Assembly: GCF_947492645.1 (NCBI RefSeq)
Contig: NZ_CANLMZ010000003.1
Location: 310,001-374,000 of the forward strand
From: an uncultured Pontibacter sp.
GTDB taxonomy: Bacteria > Bacteroidota > Bacteroidia > Cytophagales > Hymenobacteraceae
Direction: 5' to 3'
Length of the DNA: 64,000 nt
The translations under genes were made by a program, and so were the position numbers. Under the pieces are notes generated by a model, which worked only from the letters and a program-made list of their open reading frames with translations, was not told the DNA's origin and did no database searches. This document shows, piece after piece, positions 1 to 8,697 of the stretch (within the stretch, counting starts at the first letter, position 1; every line of letters begins with the position of its first letter).

Positions 1-270
1 AGGGTATTTGCGCTTTAACTCGAATGCCTCCCCTAACTGGTAAAGGTAAGGCGAATCGTCTCCGAGCACATAGTAGCTGCCCTCCACATATTCGATACCG
101 GATGCGGAAGGGATTTGCTGTAACATGCGCTGTTGTAAAATAGACGCTTCTAGTTTCATACTTTCCAACTTGGTTAATACAGGGGCTTCAGTTGCAACAG
201 GCCCCGTTGATTTGCAGGAACCAAGCACAATCAAGGCAATAGCAAAGCAAATATTATATTTATTAAGCAT
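1..270 (-). CDS. Lipoprotein of unknown function, N-terminal part only
   Basis: Open frame from an ATG at 268-270 that runs leftward out of the window, so only the first 90 codons are visible. The protein begins with a short positive N-terminus and a hydrophobic stretch ending in LGSC at residues 16-19, a lipobox, so it is probably an outer-membrane or periplasmic lipoprotein. The visible mature part includes a YYVLGDDSPYLYQ segment that recalls SdiA-regulated/phytase-like beta-propeller proteins (DUF6929 type) of Bacteroidota. That assignment is a guess from a short stretch. It is transcribed divergently from the nuo genes. Confidence 0.7.
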   Translation of the reverse strand, partial: MLNKYNICFAIALIVLGSCKSTGPVATEAPVLTKLESMKLEASILQQRMLQQIPSASGIEYVEGSYYVLGDDSPYLYQLGEAFELKRKYP

Positions 271-455
271 AGCAGCAGGAGTCAGAATTTAACATAGCTA
301 CGCAAACATGAAGCAAAAGTATAAATCTTCCAAAACTGCACCTTGAAATGGAGCTTCCCAAATTATTTAACTTAAAGCTTGAAAAGGGGCAAAAACCATA
401 AAGTACTGATCCGAAGAAGTATGGAAATAAGTTATGGATTTTACAAAAATGCCGG

Positions 456-463
456 TAACTTTG
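456..463 (+). promoter_or_regulatory. Candidate -7 box for nuoKLMN
   Basis: TAACTTTG matches the Bacteroidota sigma-A consensus TAnnTTTG exactly and lies 53 bases before the nuoK start. I see no good -33 TTTG at the expected distance, so this is only moderate support. Confidence 0.4.
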
Positions 464-516
464 CGACTTGATTTTTGGACAGTAATTTATCAGTAATACG
501 TTCAGTCCCATATAAG

Positions 517-846
517 ATGAACCAAATACCTGAGGTAATCAGAACCATTCCGTTAGAGTATTACCTGTTCTTTAGCACCGCCTTGTTTACAATCGGTGTG
601 ATCGGAGTGCTCACACGTCGTAACGCCATCGTAATTTTCATGTGCATCGAGCTTATGCTTAATGCAGTTAACCTGCTTTTAACAGCCCTTGCCTCTTACA
701 GAGCCGATGCAAGTGCACAGGTTTTCGTGTTCTTTATCATGGCAGTAGCAGCAGCCGAAGTGTGCGTTGGCTTGGCCATAATCGTGATGACGTACCGCAA
801 CATCCGCTCTACCGATGTGCAACTGCTGAACTACCTGAAGTGGTAA
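517..846 (+). CDS. nuoK: NADH-quinone oxidoreductase subunit K
   Basis: Small membrane subunit of respiratory complex I, one of the antiporter-like subunits in the proton-pumping arm. 109 residues from the ATG at 517, the usual length for NuoK; the frame extends upstream to a TTG at 475, but the added residues do not look like NuoK. Three hydrophobic segments are visible, with the family's conserved acidic residues inside the membrane ([13 protein letters not shown] and [11 protein letters not shown]). It is the first gene of a run nuoK-L-M-N. No nuoJ or other nuo gene precedes it; the upstream gene is on the opposite strand. Confidence 0.95.
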   Translation: MNQIPEVIRTIPLEYYLFFSTALFTIGVIGVLTRRNAIVIFMCIELMLNAVNLLLTALASYRADASAQVFVFFIMAVAAAEVCVGLAIIVMTYRNIRSTDVQLLNYLKW

Positions 847-889
847 ACAGCCTCTAAATAACTCTGAATTAGCTTAAACATATACACAG

Positions 890-2854
890 ATGCAAGAAAT
901 TGTAATGCCGCTTAACAACCAGGGAATGGCACTACTTTGTCTGCTTGTTCCGATACTGCCCCTGCTGGGCTTTATTCTGAACGGCCTGGGCAACCGCAAA
1001 CTGGCAAAAGGCTTGGTAAGTATGATCGGGTGTGGCACCGTACTGGCGTCGTTCCTGATCTCGATTTACCTTTTCCTTGATTTTACCGCTAATGGCAGCC
1101 GCGCCTACATGGTGGATTATTACAACTGGATATCAGCAGGCGATATGCAGATTGGTTTCTCGTTTATGATTGACCAACTGACGCTGCTGATGATGCTGAT
1201 GGTAACAGGTATCGGATTCTTTATCCACCTGTATTCTGCCGGCTACATGAGCCACGACGAGAACTTTGGTAAGTTTTTCTCCTTCATCAACCTGTTTATG
1301 TTCTCGATGTTACTGCTCGTAATGGGCTCTAACTACGTGATGATGTTCGTGGGCTGGGAAGGTGTAGGGCTTTGCTCCTATTTGCTGATAGGTTTCTGGA
1401 ACAAGAACACCAACTACAATAATGCCGCTAAGAAAGCCTTCGTGATGAACCGTATCGGTGACTTAGGCTTCCTGCTGGGTATTTTCCTCATCTTTATCAC
1501 ATTCGGCTCCGTTAGCTACCCGCAGGTTTTCGCTGAGGCTGCCCGTTATACAGGTGGTATCGATTCTACGGTAATGATCGCGATTACCCTGCTGCTGTTT
1601 GTTGGCGCCATGGGTAAAAGTGCTCAGATTCCGTTGTTTACCTGGTTACCAGATGCGATGGCGGGTCCAACTCCGGTTTCGGCCCTGATACACGCGGCAA
1701 CCATGGTTACGGCTGGTATTTACATGGTGCTTCGTTCCAACGTGCTGTATGTACTGGCTCCTACTACCCTGGAAGTTATCGCTATTGTTGGTGTAATTAC
1801 AGCTGTAGTAGCCGCTACTATAGGTCTTGCTCAAAACGATATCAAAAAGGTACTGGCTTACTCTACTGTATCACAGTTAGGTTACATGTTCCTGGCACTT
1901 GGTGTGATGGCGTTTTCTTCGTCTATCTTCCACGTACTTACACATGCATTCTTTAAAGCGCTTCTGTTCTTAGGTGCGGGTTCGGTTATACATGCCATGA
2001 GCAACGAGCAGGACATCCGCAACATGGGTGGCTTGCGCAAGTACCTGCCAATAACCTTTGTTACCTTCCTCATCGGAACACTTGCCATTGCTGGTATTCC
2101 TCCGTTTGCTGGTTTCTTCTCTAAAGATGAGTTGCTGGCGCATGTTTGGGAACACAACAAATTATTATGGGGCTTAGGTATGCTGGCCTCTTTTATGACT
2201 TCATTCTACATGTTCCGACTGGTATTCCTGACCTTCTTCGGAACATTCAGAGGCACAGAATCACAGAAAAGCCACTTGCACGAGTCACCAATGTCTATGA
2301 CATTACCGCTTATCGTCCTGGCTATACTTTCTACAGTAGGTGGTTTCCTTGGAATTCCGGCTGTATTTGGCGAGAACATGCACGTGCTGCAAAACTACCT
2401 GGCTCCTATTTACGGTTATGCCCAGGTAGCTAACGCTGCTGCTGTAGCGCCGCTTCATATAGATCACGCTACAGAATGGATGCTGATGGGCATGTCTGTA
2501 GCGGTGGCAGTTATAGCCGCAATCATCGCTTATGTTATGTATGTAAGCAAAAGAACGGTTCCGGTTGCAGAGGGTACGAAGCTTTCTCCTATCCACAACC
2601 TGATTTACAACAAATACTACATCGACGAACTATACGACACCATTATTGTACGCCCGATCATGTGGATGTCATCTGCCTTCCATCGCATACTTGATGTGGT
2701 TGTAGTAGATGGCATTGTGAATGGTTTTGGTAAACTTGTAATGCAAAGCGGACGATCGCTGCGCTACGCACAAAGCGGCGTTATCGGGTTCTACATTTTA
2801 GTAATGGTGTTCAGCATCGTTCTGATTCTATTTTTAAACTTCTTTATCGGATAA
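890..2854 (+). CDS. nuoL: NADH-quinone oxidoreductase subunit L
   Basis: Largest proton-pumping subunit of complex I, an Mrp-antiporter homologue at the distal end of the membrane arm, with a long lateral helix at its C-terminus. 654 residues, slightly longer than the usual 610-650. The core antiporter signature is visible around residues 225-290 (GKSAQIPLFTWLPDAM and GPTPVSALIHAATMVTAG), including the pumping lysine and histidine positions. An alternative ATG lies five codons in. It follows nuoK by 43 bases and precedes nuoM by 12, so it is almost certainly co-transcribed. Confidence 0.97.
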   Translation: MQEIVMPLNNQGMALLCLLVPILPLLGFILNGLGNRKLAKGLVSMIGCGTVLASFLISIYLFLDFTANGSRAYMVDYYNWISAGDMQIGFSFMIDQLTLLMMLMVTGIGFFIHLYSAGYMSHDENFGKFFSFINLFMFSMLLLVMGSNYVMMFVGWEGVGLCSYLLIGFWNKNTNYNNAAKKAFVMNRIGDLGFLLGIFLIFITFGSVSYPQVFAEAARYTGGIDSTVMIAITLLLFVGAMGKSAQIPLFTWLPDAMAGPTPVSALIHAATMVTAGIYMVLRSNVLYVLAPTTLEVIAIVGVITAVVAATIGLAQNDIKKVLAYSTVSQLGYMFLALGVMAFSSSIFHVLTHAFFKALLFLGAGSVIHAMSNEQDIRNMGGLRKYLPITFVTFLIGTLAIAGIPPFAGFFSKDELLAHVWEHNKLLWGLGMLASFMTSFYMFRLVFLTFFGTFRGTESQKSHLHESPMSMTLPLIVLAILSTVGGFLGIPAVFGENMHVLQNYLAPIYGYAQVANAAAVAPLHIDHATEWMLMGMSVAVAVIAAIIAYVMYVSKRTVPVAEGTKLSPIHNLIYNKYYIDELYDTIIVRPIMWMSSAFHRILDVVVVDGIVNGFGKLVMQSGRSLRYAQSGVIGFYILVMVFSIVLILFLNFFIG

Positions 2855-2866
2855 GGTTTTAAGAAG

Positions 2867-4318
2867 ATGATTACAGCTCTTTTACTTTTCTGGCCTGCCT
2901 TAGCTGCACTACTGGTGTTGCTAATAAAAGGACAAGGTGCCAAGAAAGTGGCTTTTGTAGCAGCGCTTATTGAGTTCGCGCTGTCACTTTTCGCTCTCTC
3001 TGGATTTGACGCCCAAAATGGCAATACACAGTTAATGCTTAACCTACCATGGGTAGAGAGCGCAGGCATCAGCTTTAGCATCGGCATGGACGGCATTAGC
3101 ATACTGATGGTACTGCTTACAACATTCCTGGTGCCGCTTATCGTGCTTTCGTCTTTCAAGCACGATTATAAGAACCCGAACGTTTTTTATGCCCTTATAC
3201 TCTTCATGCAAACAGGCCTGATTGGTGTATTTGTGGCCATGGATGCTTTCCTTTTCTACTTTATGTGGGAAGTGGCGCTTATACCAATATACTTTATCGC
3301 AGCAGTATGGGGTGGCGAGAACAGAATCAAGGTTACGTTTAAGTTCTTTGTATACACCATATTCGGATCGCTGTTTATGCTGGCCGCTTTTGTATACTTG
3401 TACTTACAAACACCGGGCACACATACATCAGATATAAACGCGTTCTACCAGTTAGCACTTAGCAGCGGAGAGCAAAGCTGGATCTTCTGGTTCCTTTTTA
3501 TTGCCTTTGCTATTAAAATGCCAATATTCCCTTTCCATACCTGGCAACCAGACACCTACACAGAGTCGCCAACACAAGCTACGATGCTACTTTCCGGTAT
3601 CATGCTTAAAATGGGTATATATGGCGTAATCCGTTGGTTGCTGCCGGTAGTACCAATGGGGGTTAGCGAGTGGACAAACCTGGTGCTTATACTTTCGATT
3701 ATTGGTATCGTTTACGGTTCTATCATTGCCATTCGCCAGCGCGACCTGAAGCGTTTAATTGCTTACTCTTCTATCGCACACGTTGGCCTTATCGCAGCAG
3801 GTATCTTTACTTTAAATGAGCAAGGCTTGCAAGGAGGCGTTATACAGATGCTAAGCCATGGTATCAACGTGGTTGGCTTGTTCTTTATCATCGACATCAT
3901 CTTTACACGCACTAACACAAGAGAGATCTCCAGCTTAGGCGGTATCACACAGAATGCAAAGGCACTTTCGATCTTCTTCATGATCTTATTGCTTGGATCT
4001 GTGGCGCTACCACTTACAAACGGCTTTGTGGGTGAATTCCTGTTGCTATCTGGCGTGTTCCAGTACAATTATATTTATGGCGGTGTAGCTGGTTTAACCA
4101 TTATACTTGGTGCAGTATACATGCTGCGTATGTTCCAGGGCGTAATGTTCGGTACCAAATCTGAGGCTACTGAAAACTTTACAGATCTTACATTTAATGA
4201 GAAGGCTGTATTGATTCCGTTGGTGATCATGGTGTTCTGGATTGGTTTGTTCCCGAACACCTTCCTGAGCATATCGGAGCCTGCTGTAATGAACCTGCTA
4301 ACCATAATCAACCGCTAG
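2867..4318 (+). CDS. nuoM: NADH-quinone oxidoreductase subunit M
   Basis: Second antiporter-like membrane subunit of complex I. 483 residues, normal for NuoM, hydrophobic throughout with about 14 expected helices. The family core is visible around residues 215-260: FAIKMPIFPFHTWQPDTYTE with the conserved lysine, then SPTQATMLLSGIMLKMGIYG. A conserved glutamate lies in YFMWEVALIPIYF near residue 135. Between nuoL and nuoN with short gaps (12 and 42 bases), so part of the same transcript. Confidence 0.97.
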   Translation: MITALLLFWPALAALLVLLIKGQGAKKVAFVAALIEFALSLFALSGFDAQNGNTQLMLNLPWVESAGISFSIGMDGISILMVLLTTFLVPLIVLSSFKHDYKNPNVFYALILFMQTGLIGVFVAMDAFLFYFMWEVALIPIYFIAAVWGGENRIKVTFKFFVYTIFGSLFMLAAFVYLYLQTPGTHTSDINAFYQLALSSGEQSWIFWFLFIAFAIKMPIFPFHTWQPDTYTESPTQATMLLSGIMLKMGIYGVIRWLLPVVPMGVSEWTNLVLILSIIGIVYGSIIAIRQRDLKRLIAYSSIAHVGLIAAGIFTLNEQGLQGGVIQMLSHGINVVGLFFIIDIIFTRTNTREISSLGGITQNAKALSIFFMILLLGSVALPLTNGFVGEFLLLSGVFQYNYIYGGVAGLTIILGAVYMLRMFQGVMFGTKSEATENFTDLTFNEKAVLIPLVIMVFWIGLFPNTFLSISEPAVMNLLTIINR

Positions 4319-4360
4319 CAGCTTAATAAAGAATAACGAGTTTATCAGAAATACGACGAC

Positions 4361-5743
4361 ATGACTTCGATTATACTTCTATCCGTATTTGGCATTGCGA
4401 ACCTCTTTATAGGATTCACGAAGTCTAAGAGGATATTGTTGCCCCTGGCGCTACTGTTTTTGATAGTAGTGTTCGGTGTTAACTTGCTTAGCTGGAACGA
4501 TACCCAAACCTACTTTAATAACATGATTACCATCGATAATTATGCGGTGGCTTTTACAGGTATCATGGTATTAACAACGTTGCTGCTTATTCCTTTCTCG
4601 CAGCGTTATGTGGAAGAAGGCGACTCTAACCTTGCCGAATATTACAGCCTGCTGCTATTCTCGCTGGTTGGTGCCGTTATGATGGTAAGTTACGAGAACA
4701 TCATCATGCTGTTTGTTGGTATAGAGATACTCTCTATTGCCATGTATGTAGTAGCAGGTAGCAACAAAAAAAGCCTCCGCTCAAATGAGGCAGCCCTGAA
4801 ATACTTCCTGATGGGTTCGTTCTTTACTGGTATACTTTTGTTTGGTATTGTGCTGATTTACGGCGCAACCGGAACATTTAATATAACAGAGATTGGAGCA
4901 GCGCAAATTGCCACAGACGGTGTGATGAGCTCTATGTTTATACTTGGACTGCTAATGGTAGTGATTGGTATATCCTTTAAAATTTCTGCCGCTCCATTCC
5001 ATTTCTGGGCTCCGGATGTGTATGAAGGATCGCCTACATTCTTCACAGCTTTCATGTCTACTGTTGTAAAAACAGCTGGTGTGGCCGCATTCTTTAAGCT
5101 AATGGCAGCTGCTTTTGCTGCATCTTACGCAGCTTGGTTCCCAACGCTTATCGCCATCACGGTACTAACGCTTGTAGTTGGTAATATTGGGGCAGTAGTT
5201 CAGTCAAGTGCAAAGCGTATGTTGGCTTACTCCAGTATCTCGCATGCTGGTTACCTACTCATGTCTTTGATCGCTTTTAACAGCAATTCTGCCTCGTCTA
5301 TACTTTTCTACTCTTTATCATATGCTTCCGCATCGATAGCTGCATTTGGCGTGTTAATGTTAGTAGCAGACCAAAAAGGCTCTGACAAGTATGAAGCATT
5401 CAATGGCCTTGGTAAATCAAACCCGTTGCTAGCTTTCGTTATGACGGTTGCCATGTTGTCACTAGCGGGCATCCCGCTTACAGCCGGCTTCTTTGCTAAG
5501 TTCTTTGTGTTCTCTGCTGTATTAGAGGACCCTAATATGCTATGGCTTGTAGTTATCGCGGTTATACTTGCAGCTGTAGGTATCTACTACTACTTCAGAG
5601 TAGTTATAGCGATGTACATGCAGCCGGCAACTAATTTTGAGAAGGTTCGAGTGGGTAGCTTTGCCTCTTTCACACTTATCTTTATTACTGTATTAACACT
5701 ACTTCTAGGTATAGCCCCAGCGCTCATCAACGACTTGCTGTAG
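4361..5743 (+). CDS. nuoN: NADH-quinone oxidoreductase subunit N
   Basis: Third antiporter-like subunit of complex I. 460 residues, matching NuoN. The signature ISFKISAAPFHFWAPDVYEG near residues 205-225 carries the conserved lysine, followed by SPTFFTAFMSTVVKTAG. A conserved glutamate sits in FVGIEILSIAMYVVAG near residue 120. It is last in the nuo run; a strong terminator follows 17 bases after the stop. The start uses ATT-ATA-CTT (Ile-Ile-Leu), an in-frame example of the TATACTT heptamer that is over-represented throughout the window. Confidence 0.97.
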   Translation: MTSIILLSVFGIANLFIGFTKSKRILLPLALLFLIVVFGVNLLSWNDTQTYFNNMITIDNYAVAFTGIMVLTTLLLIPFSQRYVEEGDSNLAEYYSLLLFSLVGAVMMVSYENIIMLFVGIEILSIAMYVVAGSNKKSLRSNEAALKYFLMGSFFTGILLFGIVLIYGATGTFNITEIGAAQIATDGVMSSMFILGLLMVVIGISFKISAAPFHFWAPDVYEGSPTFFTAFMSTVVKTAGVAAFFKLMAAAFAASYAAWFPTLIAITVLTLVVGNIGAVVQSSAKRMLAYSSISHAGYLLMSLIAFNSNSASSILFYSLSYASASIAAFGVLMLVADQKGSDKYEAFNGLGKSNPLLAFVMTVAMLSLAGIPLTAGFFAKFFVFSAVLEDPNMLWLVVIAVILAAVGIYYYFRVVIAMYMQPATNFEKVRVGSFASFTLIFITVLTLLLGIAPALINDLL

Positions 5744-5760
5744 TATAAAAGCTATATTCA

Positions 5761-5800
5761 CAGAAGAGGCTGCCCCACAAAGGCAGCCTCTTCTGTTTTA
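5761..5800 (+). terminator. Intrinsic terminator of the nuo operon
   Basis: Perfect 14-bp stem (5761-5774 with 5782-5795), 7-base loop, then TTTT. It ends nuoKLMN. Confidence 0.9.
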
Positions 5801-5868
5801 AGCAACTCCTGCTGAACCACTTGCAACAAAAGTTAGTACACCCTACTAGCTAATAACCGGGTTGGGCT

Positions 5869-6531
5869 ATGAAGAACGCTTTGGGTTTATACTTTAAAAT
5901 AGCCATACTTCTGGCAGCTAGCAGTTGCAATGGTCAAACACAACCAGACTCTGGTATCAAAAACCAAACGAATGCAAGAGTAGGTGGGCCCTGCGACACT
6001 TGTGAGCTAATGTATGTTGGTATGCCCCAAAGTATAGATGCTACAGACACGAGTAAAGCCTGGAGTGGTGACGGCGACAAACTCGTTTTAACAGGAACTG
6101 TTTACAGATCCGATCAAAAGACTCCTGCCCCAGATATCTTGCTATACTACTGGCAAACAAATGAAGATGGTTTATATGCAGATAAGCAAGGTTTAAACCC
6201 AGATGTTAAACGCCATGGCTATATTCGGGGATGGGTAAAAACAGATAGACAAGGGAAGTATACTATTTATACTATTCGCCCGGCACCATACCCAAACAAT
6301 ACTATGCCAGCCCATGTGCACATGCTGGTAAAAGAACCTACTCTTGCCAATGAGTATTACATTGACGATGTCGTTTTTGAAGATGACCCGCTACTAACAT
6401 CACAGGAAAGAAATCAATTTAATAACATTGGAGGAAGCAGCATTGTAAAACCACGCTTGCTACATGATGTGCAGTATGTAAATCGTGACATTATACTTGG
6501 ACTGAACGTTAAAGATTACCCGGAGCAATAG
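5869..6531 (+). CDS. Intradiol ring-cleavage dioxygenase-like lipoprotein
   Basis: 220 residues. The N-terminus is a lipoprotein signal ending in ASSC with Cys20 as the lipidation site, so the protein is probably anchored outside the inner membrane. The rest matches the beta-sandwich fold of the protocatechuate 3,4-dioxygenase/intradiol family: a carboxypeptidase-like start (LVLTGTVYR, residues 73-80), LLYYWQTNEDGLYAD, RGWVKTDRQGKYTIYTIRP, then PAHVH at 147-151. Y103, Y141, H149 and H151 are candidates for the usual two-Tyr/two-His Fe(III) site, though exact alignment is needed. The extracytoplasmic location argues against a role in cytosolic aromatic degradation; no catabolic genes are nearby. 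Substrate unknown. Confidence 0.8.
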   Translation: MKNALGLYFKIAILLAASSCNGQTQPDSGIKNQTNARVGGPCDTCELMYVGMPQSIDATDTSKAWSGDGDKLVLTGTVYRSDQKTPAPDILLYYWQTNEDGLYADKQGLNPDVKRHGYIRGWVKTDRQGKYTIYTIRPAPYPNNTMPAHVHMLVKEPTLANEYYIDDVVFEDDPLLTSQERNQFNNIGGSSIVKPRLLHDVQYVNRDIILGLNVKDYPEQ

Positions 6532-6655
6532 CTTATACTACAAATTTGCTAACCCGCGCCCAGCATCATCTTTCGGTTGGATAGGCTTAAGCACAACTCT
6601 ACCATAAGGGCATATTCACATGCGTGTATACTTACTGTGTAATCAAGCCGGCAAG

Positions 6656-6806
6656 TTATACACAACACTTATCAACCAATGTTATCCACATATCCACAAT
6701 TACAGCCAAGTTTATACTTTGGATAGTCAGGAAAAGTGATCTATTGAATTCTTTATTGTAGAGTTATCAACAAACAGTAAGTGGATAAGTGTAAATATGT
6801 GGATAA
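6656..6806. other. Cluster of DnaA-box-like 9-mers (candidate oriC or DnaA-titration locus)
   Basis: Seven sites resembling the DnaA box TTATCCACA fall within 151 bp of a gene-free stretch (6532-6866) between two convergent genes. Forward: TTATACACA 6656-6664, TTATCAACC 6669-6677, TTATCCACA 6682-6690 (exact), ATATCCACA 6690-6698 and TTATCAACA 6764-6772. Reverse: TTATCCACT read on minus at 6780-6788 and TTATCCACA on minus at 6798-6806 (exact). The first three sites are spaced 13 bp apart. The two groups are separated by an AT-rich spacer (6699-6763) that could be an unwinding element. Known: dense DnaA boxes mark bacterial origins. Inferred: this is an origin or another DnaA-binding locus. dnaA itself is not in the window. 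Confidence 0.55.
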
Positions 6807-6811
6807 ACAAG

Positions 6812-6842
6812 AAGGCCTGCCTCATTTTGTGAGGCAGGCCTT
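6812..6842 (-). terminator. Terminator of aspS
   Basis: Perfect 13-bp stem (6812-6824 with 6830-6842), 5-base loop, just downstream of the aspS stop and next to the DnaA-box cluster. The T-tract on the minus side is weak, so termination may be partly bidirectional. Confidence 0.75.
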
Positions 6843-6866
6843 GCTATCTATTGTTGATATATGCTC

Positions 6867-8627
6867 TTACTGATGCGGTACGTTTTTCATTCTGATGTGT
6901 AATTCATCAAGCTGTGTACCCGCAATTGGGGAAGGAGCGTCGATCATTACATCGCGGCCAGAGTTGTTTTTAGGGAACGCAATGTAATCACGGATTGACT
7001 CCGATCCACCAAACAATGAGCAAAGCCTGTCGAAGCCAAACGCAATGCCACCATGCGGAGGAGCACCGTACTCAAAGGCATTCATCAGGAAGCCAAACTG
7101 AGCCTCAGCCTCAGCGTGCGAGAAGCCTAGCAAGGTAAACATCTGCTCCTGCAGTCTGCGGTCATGGATACGAATAGAACCACCGCCTACTTCTACACCA
7201 TTGATAACCATGTCGTAAGCATTTGCTCTGATATCTCCCGGACGATCATCAATCAGTTCGATATCTTCTGGTTTAGGCGACGTGAACGGATGGTGCATGG
7301 CGTGCCAGCGATTGGAGTTCTCGTCCCACTCAAGCAATGGGAAATCAACTACCCAGAGTGGAGAGAATACGTTCTTATCGCGCAGGCCAAGGCGCTCTCC
7401 CATTTCCAGGCGAAGCTCGTTTAGCGCTTTACGGGTTTTATCTTTGTTGCCTGCAAGTATAAGCAGCAGGTCGCCAGGTTCAGCATTAAAGGCTTTACCC
7501 CACTCCTGCAGATCTTCAGGAGAATAGAACTTATCTACAGATGATTTTATACTTCCGTCTTCGTTAACTCGTGCATAAACCAAACCTGTGGCACCAATCT
7601 GAGGTCGCTTCACAAAGTCAGTCAGCTCATCGAGTTGCTTACGTGTATAGCTTGCTGCACCTTTAGCATTGATGCCGACCACTAACGCTGCGTCATCAAA
7701 AACTTTAAAGCCTTTGTTCTTCACAAGCGGGTTCAGTTCCACAAAACGCATATCAAAACGTGTATCCGGTTTGTCGGATCCATAGTATTTCATGGCGTCG
7801 GCATAGGTCATGCGCGGAAGCTTATCCAGATGCACGCCTTTCACTTTATCGAAAAGGTGCACGATAAAGCCTTCAAAAGTATTTAGGATATCCTCCTGCG
7901 TCACGAAAGACATTTCGCAGTCTATCTGTGTAAATTCAGGCTGACGGTCAGCACGCAAGTCCTCGTCGCGGAAACATTTCACGATTTGGTAATACCTGTC
8001 GAAGCCCGACACCATCAGCAACTGCTTAAACGTTTGCGGCGACTGCGGCAGCGCGTAAAACTCACCTGGGTTCATGCGGCTAGGCACCACGAAATCACGG
8101 GCACCCTCTGGTGTAGATTTAATCAAAACCGGAGTTTCTACTTCAGTAAAGTAATGGTTATCCAAGTAATCGCGGGTGGCACGCATCATGCGGTGGCGCA
8201 GCTCCAGGTTACGGCGCACAGGCGTACGGCGCAGGTCCAGGTAGCGGTATTTCATGCGCAGGTCGTCACCTCCGTCTGTCTCGTCTTCTATCAGGAAAGG
8301 CGGCAGTTTGGCTGGGTTTAGCACCTCTAGTTTGTGCACAAAGATCTCGATATCGCCTGTAGGTATTTTATCGTTTTTAGAGTAGCGCTCCACTACTTTA
8401 CCTACCACTCTTATTACGTATTCGCGGCCAAGCGTGCGGGCCTGGTCTATTAAGTTTTGTGGTGTAACCCCTTCTTCATAAGTTAATTGCGTAATACCGT
8501 AGCGGTCGCGCATATCAACCCACAGCATGCCGCCTTTGTCGCGCAGGCGCTGTACCCATCCAGTTAAAATAACTTCTTCACCAACGTTGTCGAGGCGCAG
8601 TTCGCCGCAAGTATGAGATCGGAGCAT
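6867..8627 (-). CDS. aspS: Aspartate--tRNA ligase
   Basis: Cytoplasmic class II synthetase that charges tRNA-Asp. 586 residues, the usual bacterial length. It has an N-terminal OB-fold anticodon-binding domain (about 1-110), then the catalytic core with motif 2 at 219-236 ([18 protein letters not shown]) and motif 3 at 527-547 ([15 protein letters not shown]), with the bacterial GAD insertion between. Start at the ATG complementary to 8625-8627; a TACATTTG box on the minus strand lies 21 bases upstream. gatA, for the amidotransferase route to Asn/Gln-tRNA, lies elsewhere in the window. Whether this AspRS also charges tRNA-Asn cannot be decided by eye. Confidence 0.98.
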   Translation of the reverse strand: MLRSHTCGELRLDNVGEEVILTGWVQRLRDKGGMLWVDMRDRYGITQLTYEEGVTPQNLIDQARTLGREYVIRVVGKVVERYSKNDKIPTGDIEIFVHKLEVLNPAKLPPFLIEDETDGGDDLRMKYRYLDLRRTPVRRNLELRHRMMRATRDYLDNHYFTEVETPVLIKSTPEGARDFVVPSRMNPGEFYALPQSPQTFKQLLMVSGFDRYYQIVKCFRDEDLRADRQPEFTQIDCEMSFVTQEDILNTFEGFIVHLFDKVKGVHLDKLPRMTYADAMKYYGSDKPDTRFDMRFVELNPLVKNKGFKVFDDAALVVGINAKGAASYTRKQLDELTDFVKRPQIGATGLVYARVNEDGSIKSSVDKFYSPEDLQEWGKAFNAEPGDLLLILAGNKDKTRKALNELRLEMGERLGLRDKNVFSPLWVVDFPLLEWDENSNRWHAMHHPFTSPKPEDIELIDDRPGDIRANAYDMVINGVEVGGGSIRIHDRRLQEQMFTLLGFSHAEAEAQFGFLMNAFEYGAPPHGGIAFGFDRLCSLFGGSESIRDYIAFPKNNSGRDVMIDAPSPIAGTQLDELHIRMKNVPHQ

Positions 8628-8648
8628 AGTGTCTTATTTTGTTTTATG

Positions 8649-8656
8649 CAAATGTA
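8649..8656 (-). promoter_or_regulatory. Candidate -7 box for aspS
   Basis: TACATTTG on the minus strand, an exact TAnnTTTG match, 21 bases before the aspS start. The predicted leader is about 15 nt. No good -33 element at the usual spacing. Confidence 0.35.
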
Positions 8657-8675
8657 ATAAATAGCTGTATCGTTT

Positions 8676-8694
8676 ACTTTAACAAAGTTAAAGT
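8676..8694. repeat. 8-bp inverted repeat between the GDPD gene and aspS
   Basis: ACTTTAAC-aaa-GTTAAAGT, perfect arms with a 3-base spacer, between two genes on the same strand and just upstream of the aspS promoter box. It could be an operator or a weak AT-rich terminator of the upstream gene; the sequence alone does not decide. Confidence 0.45.
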
Positions 8695-8697
8695 TGT

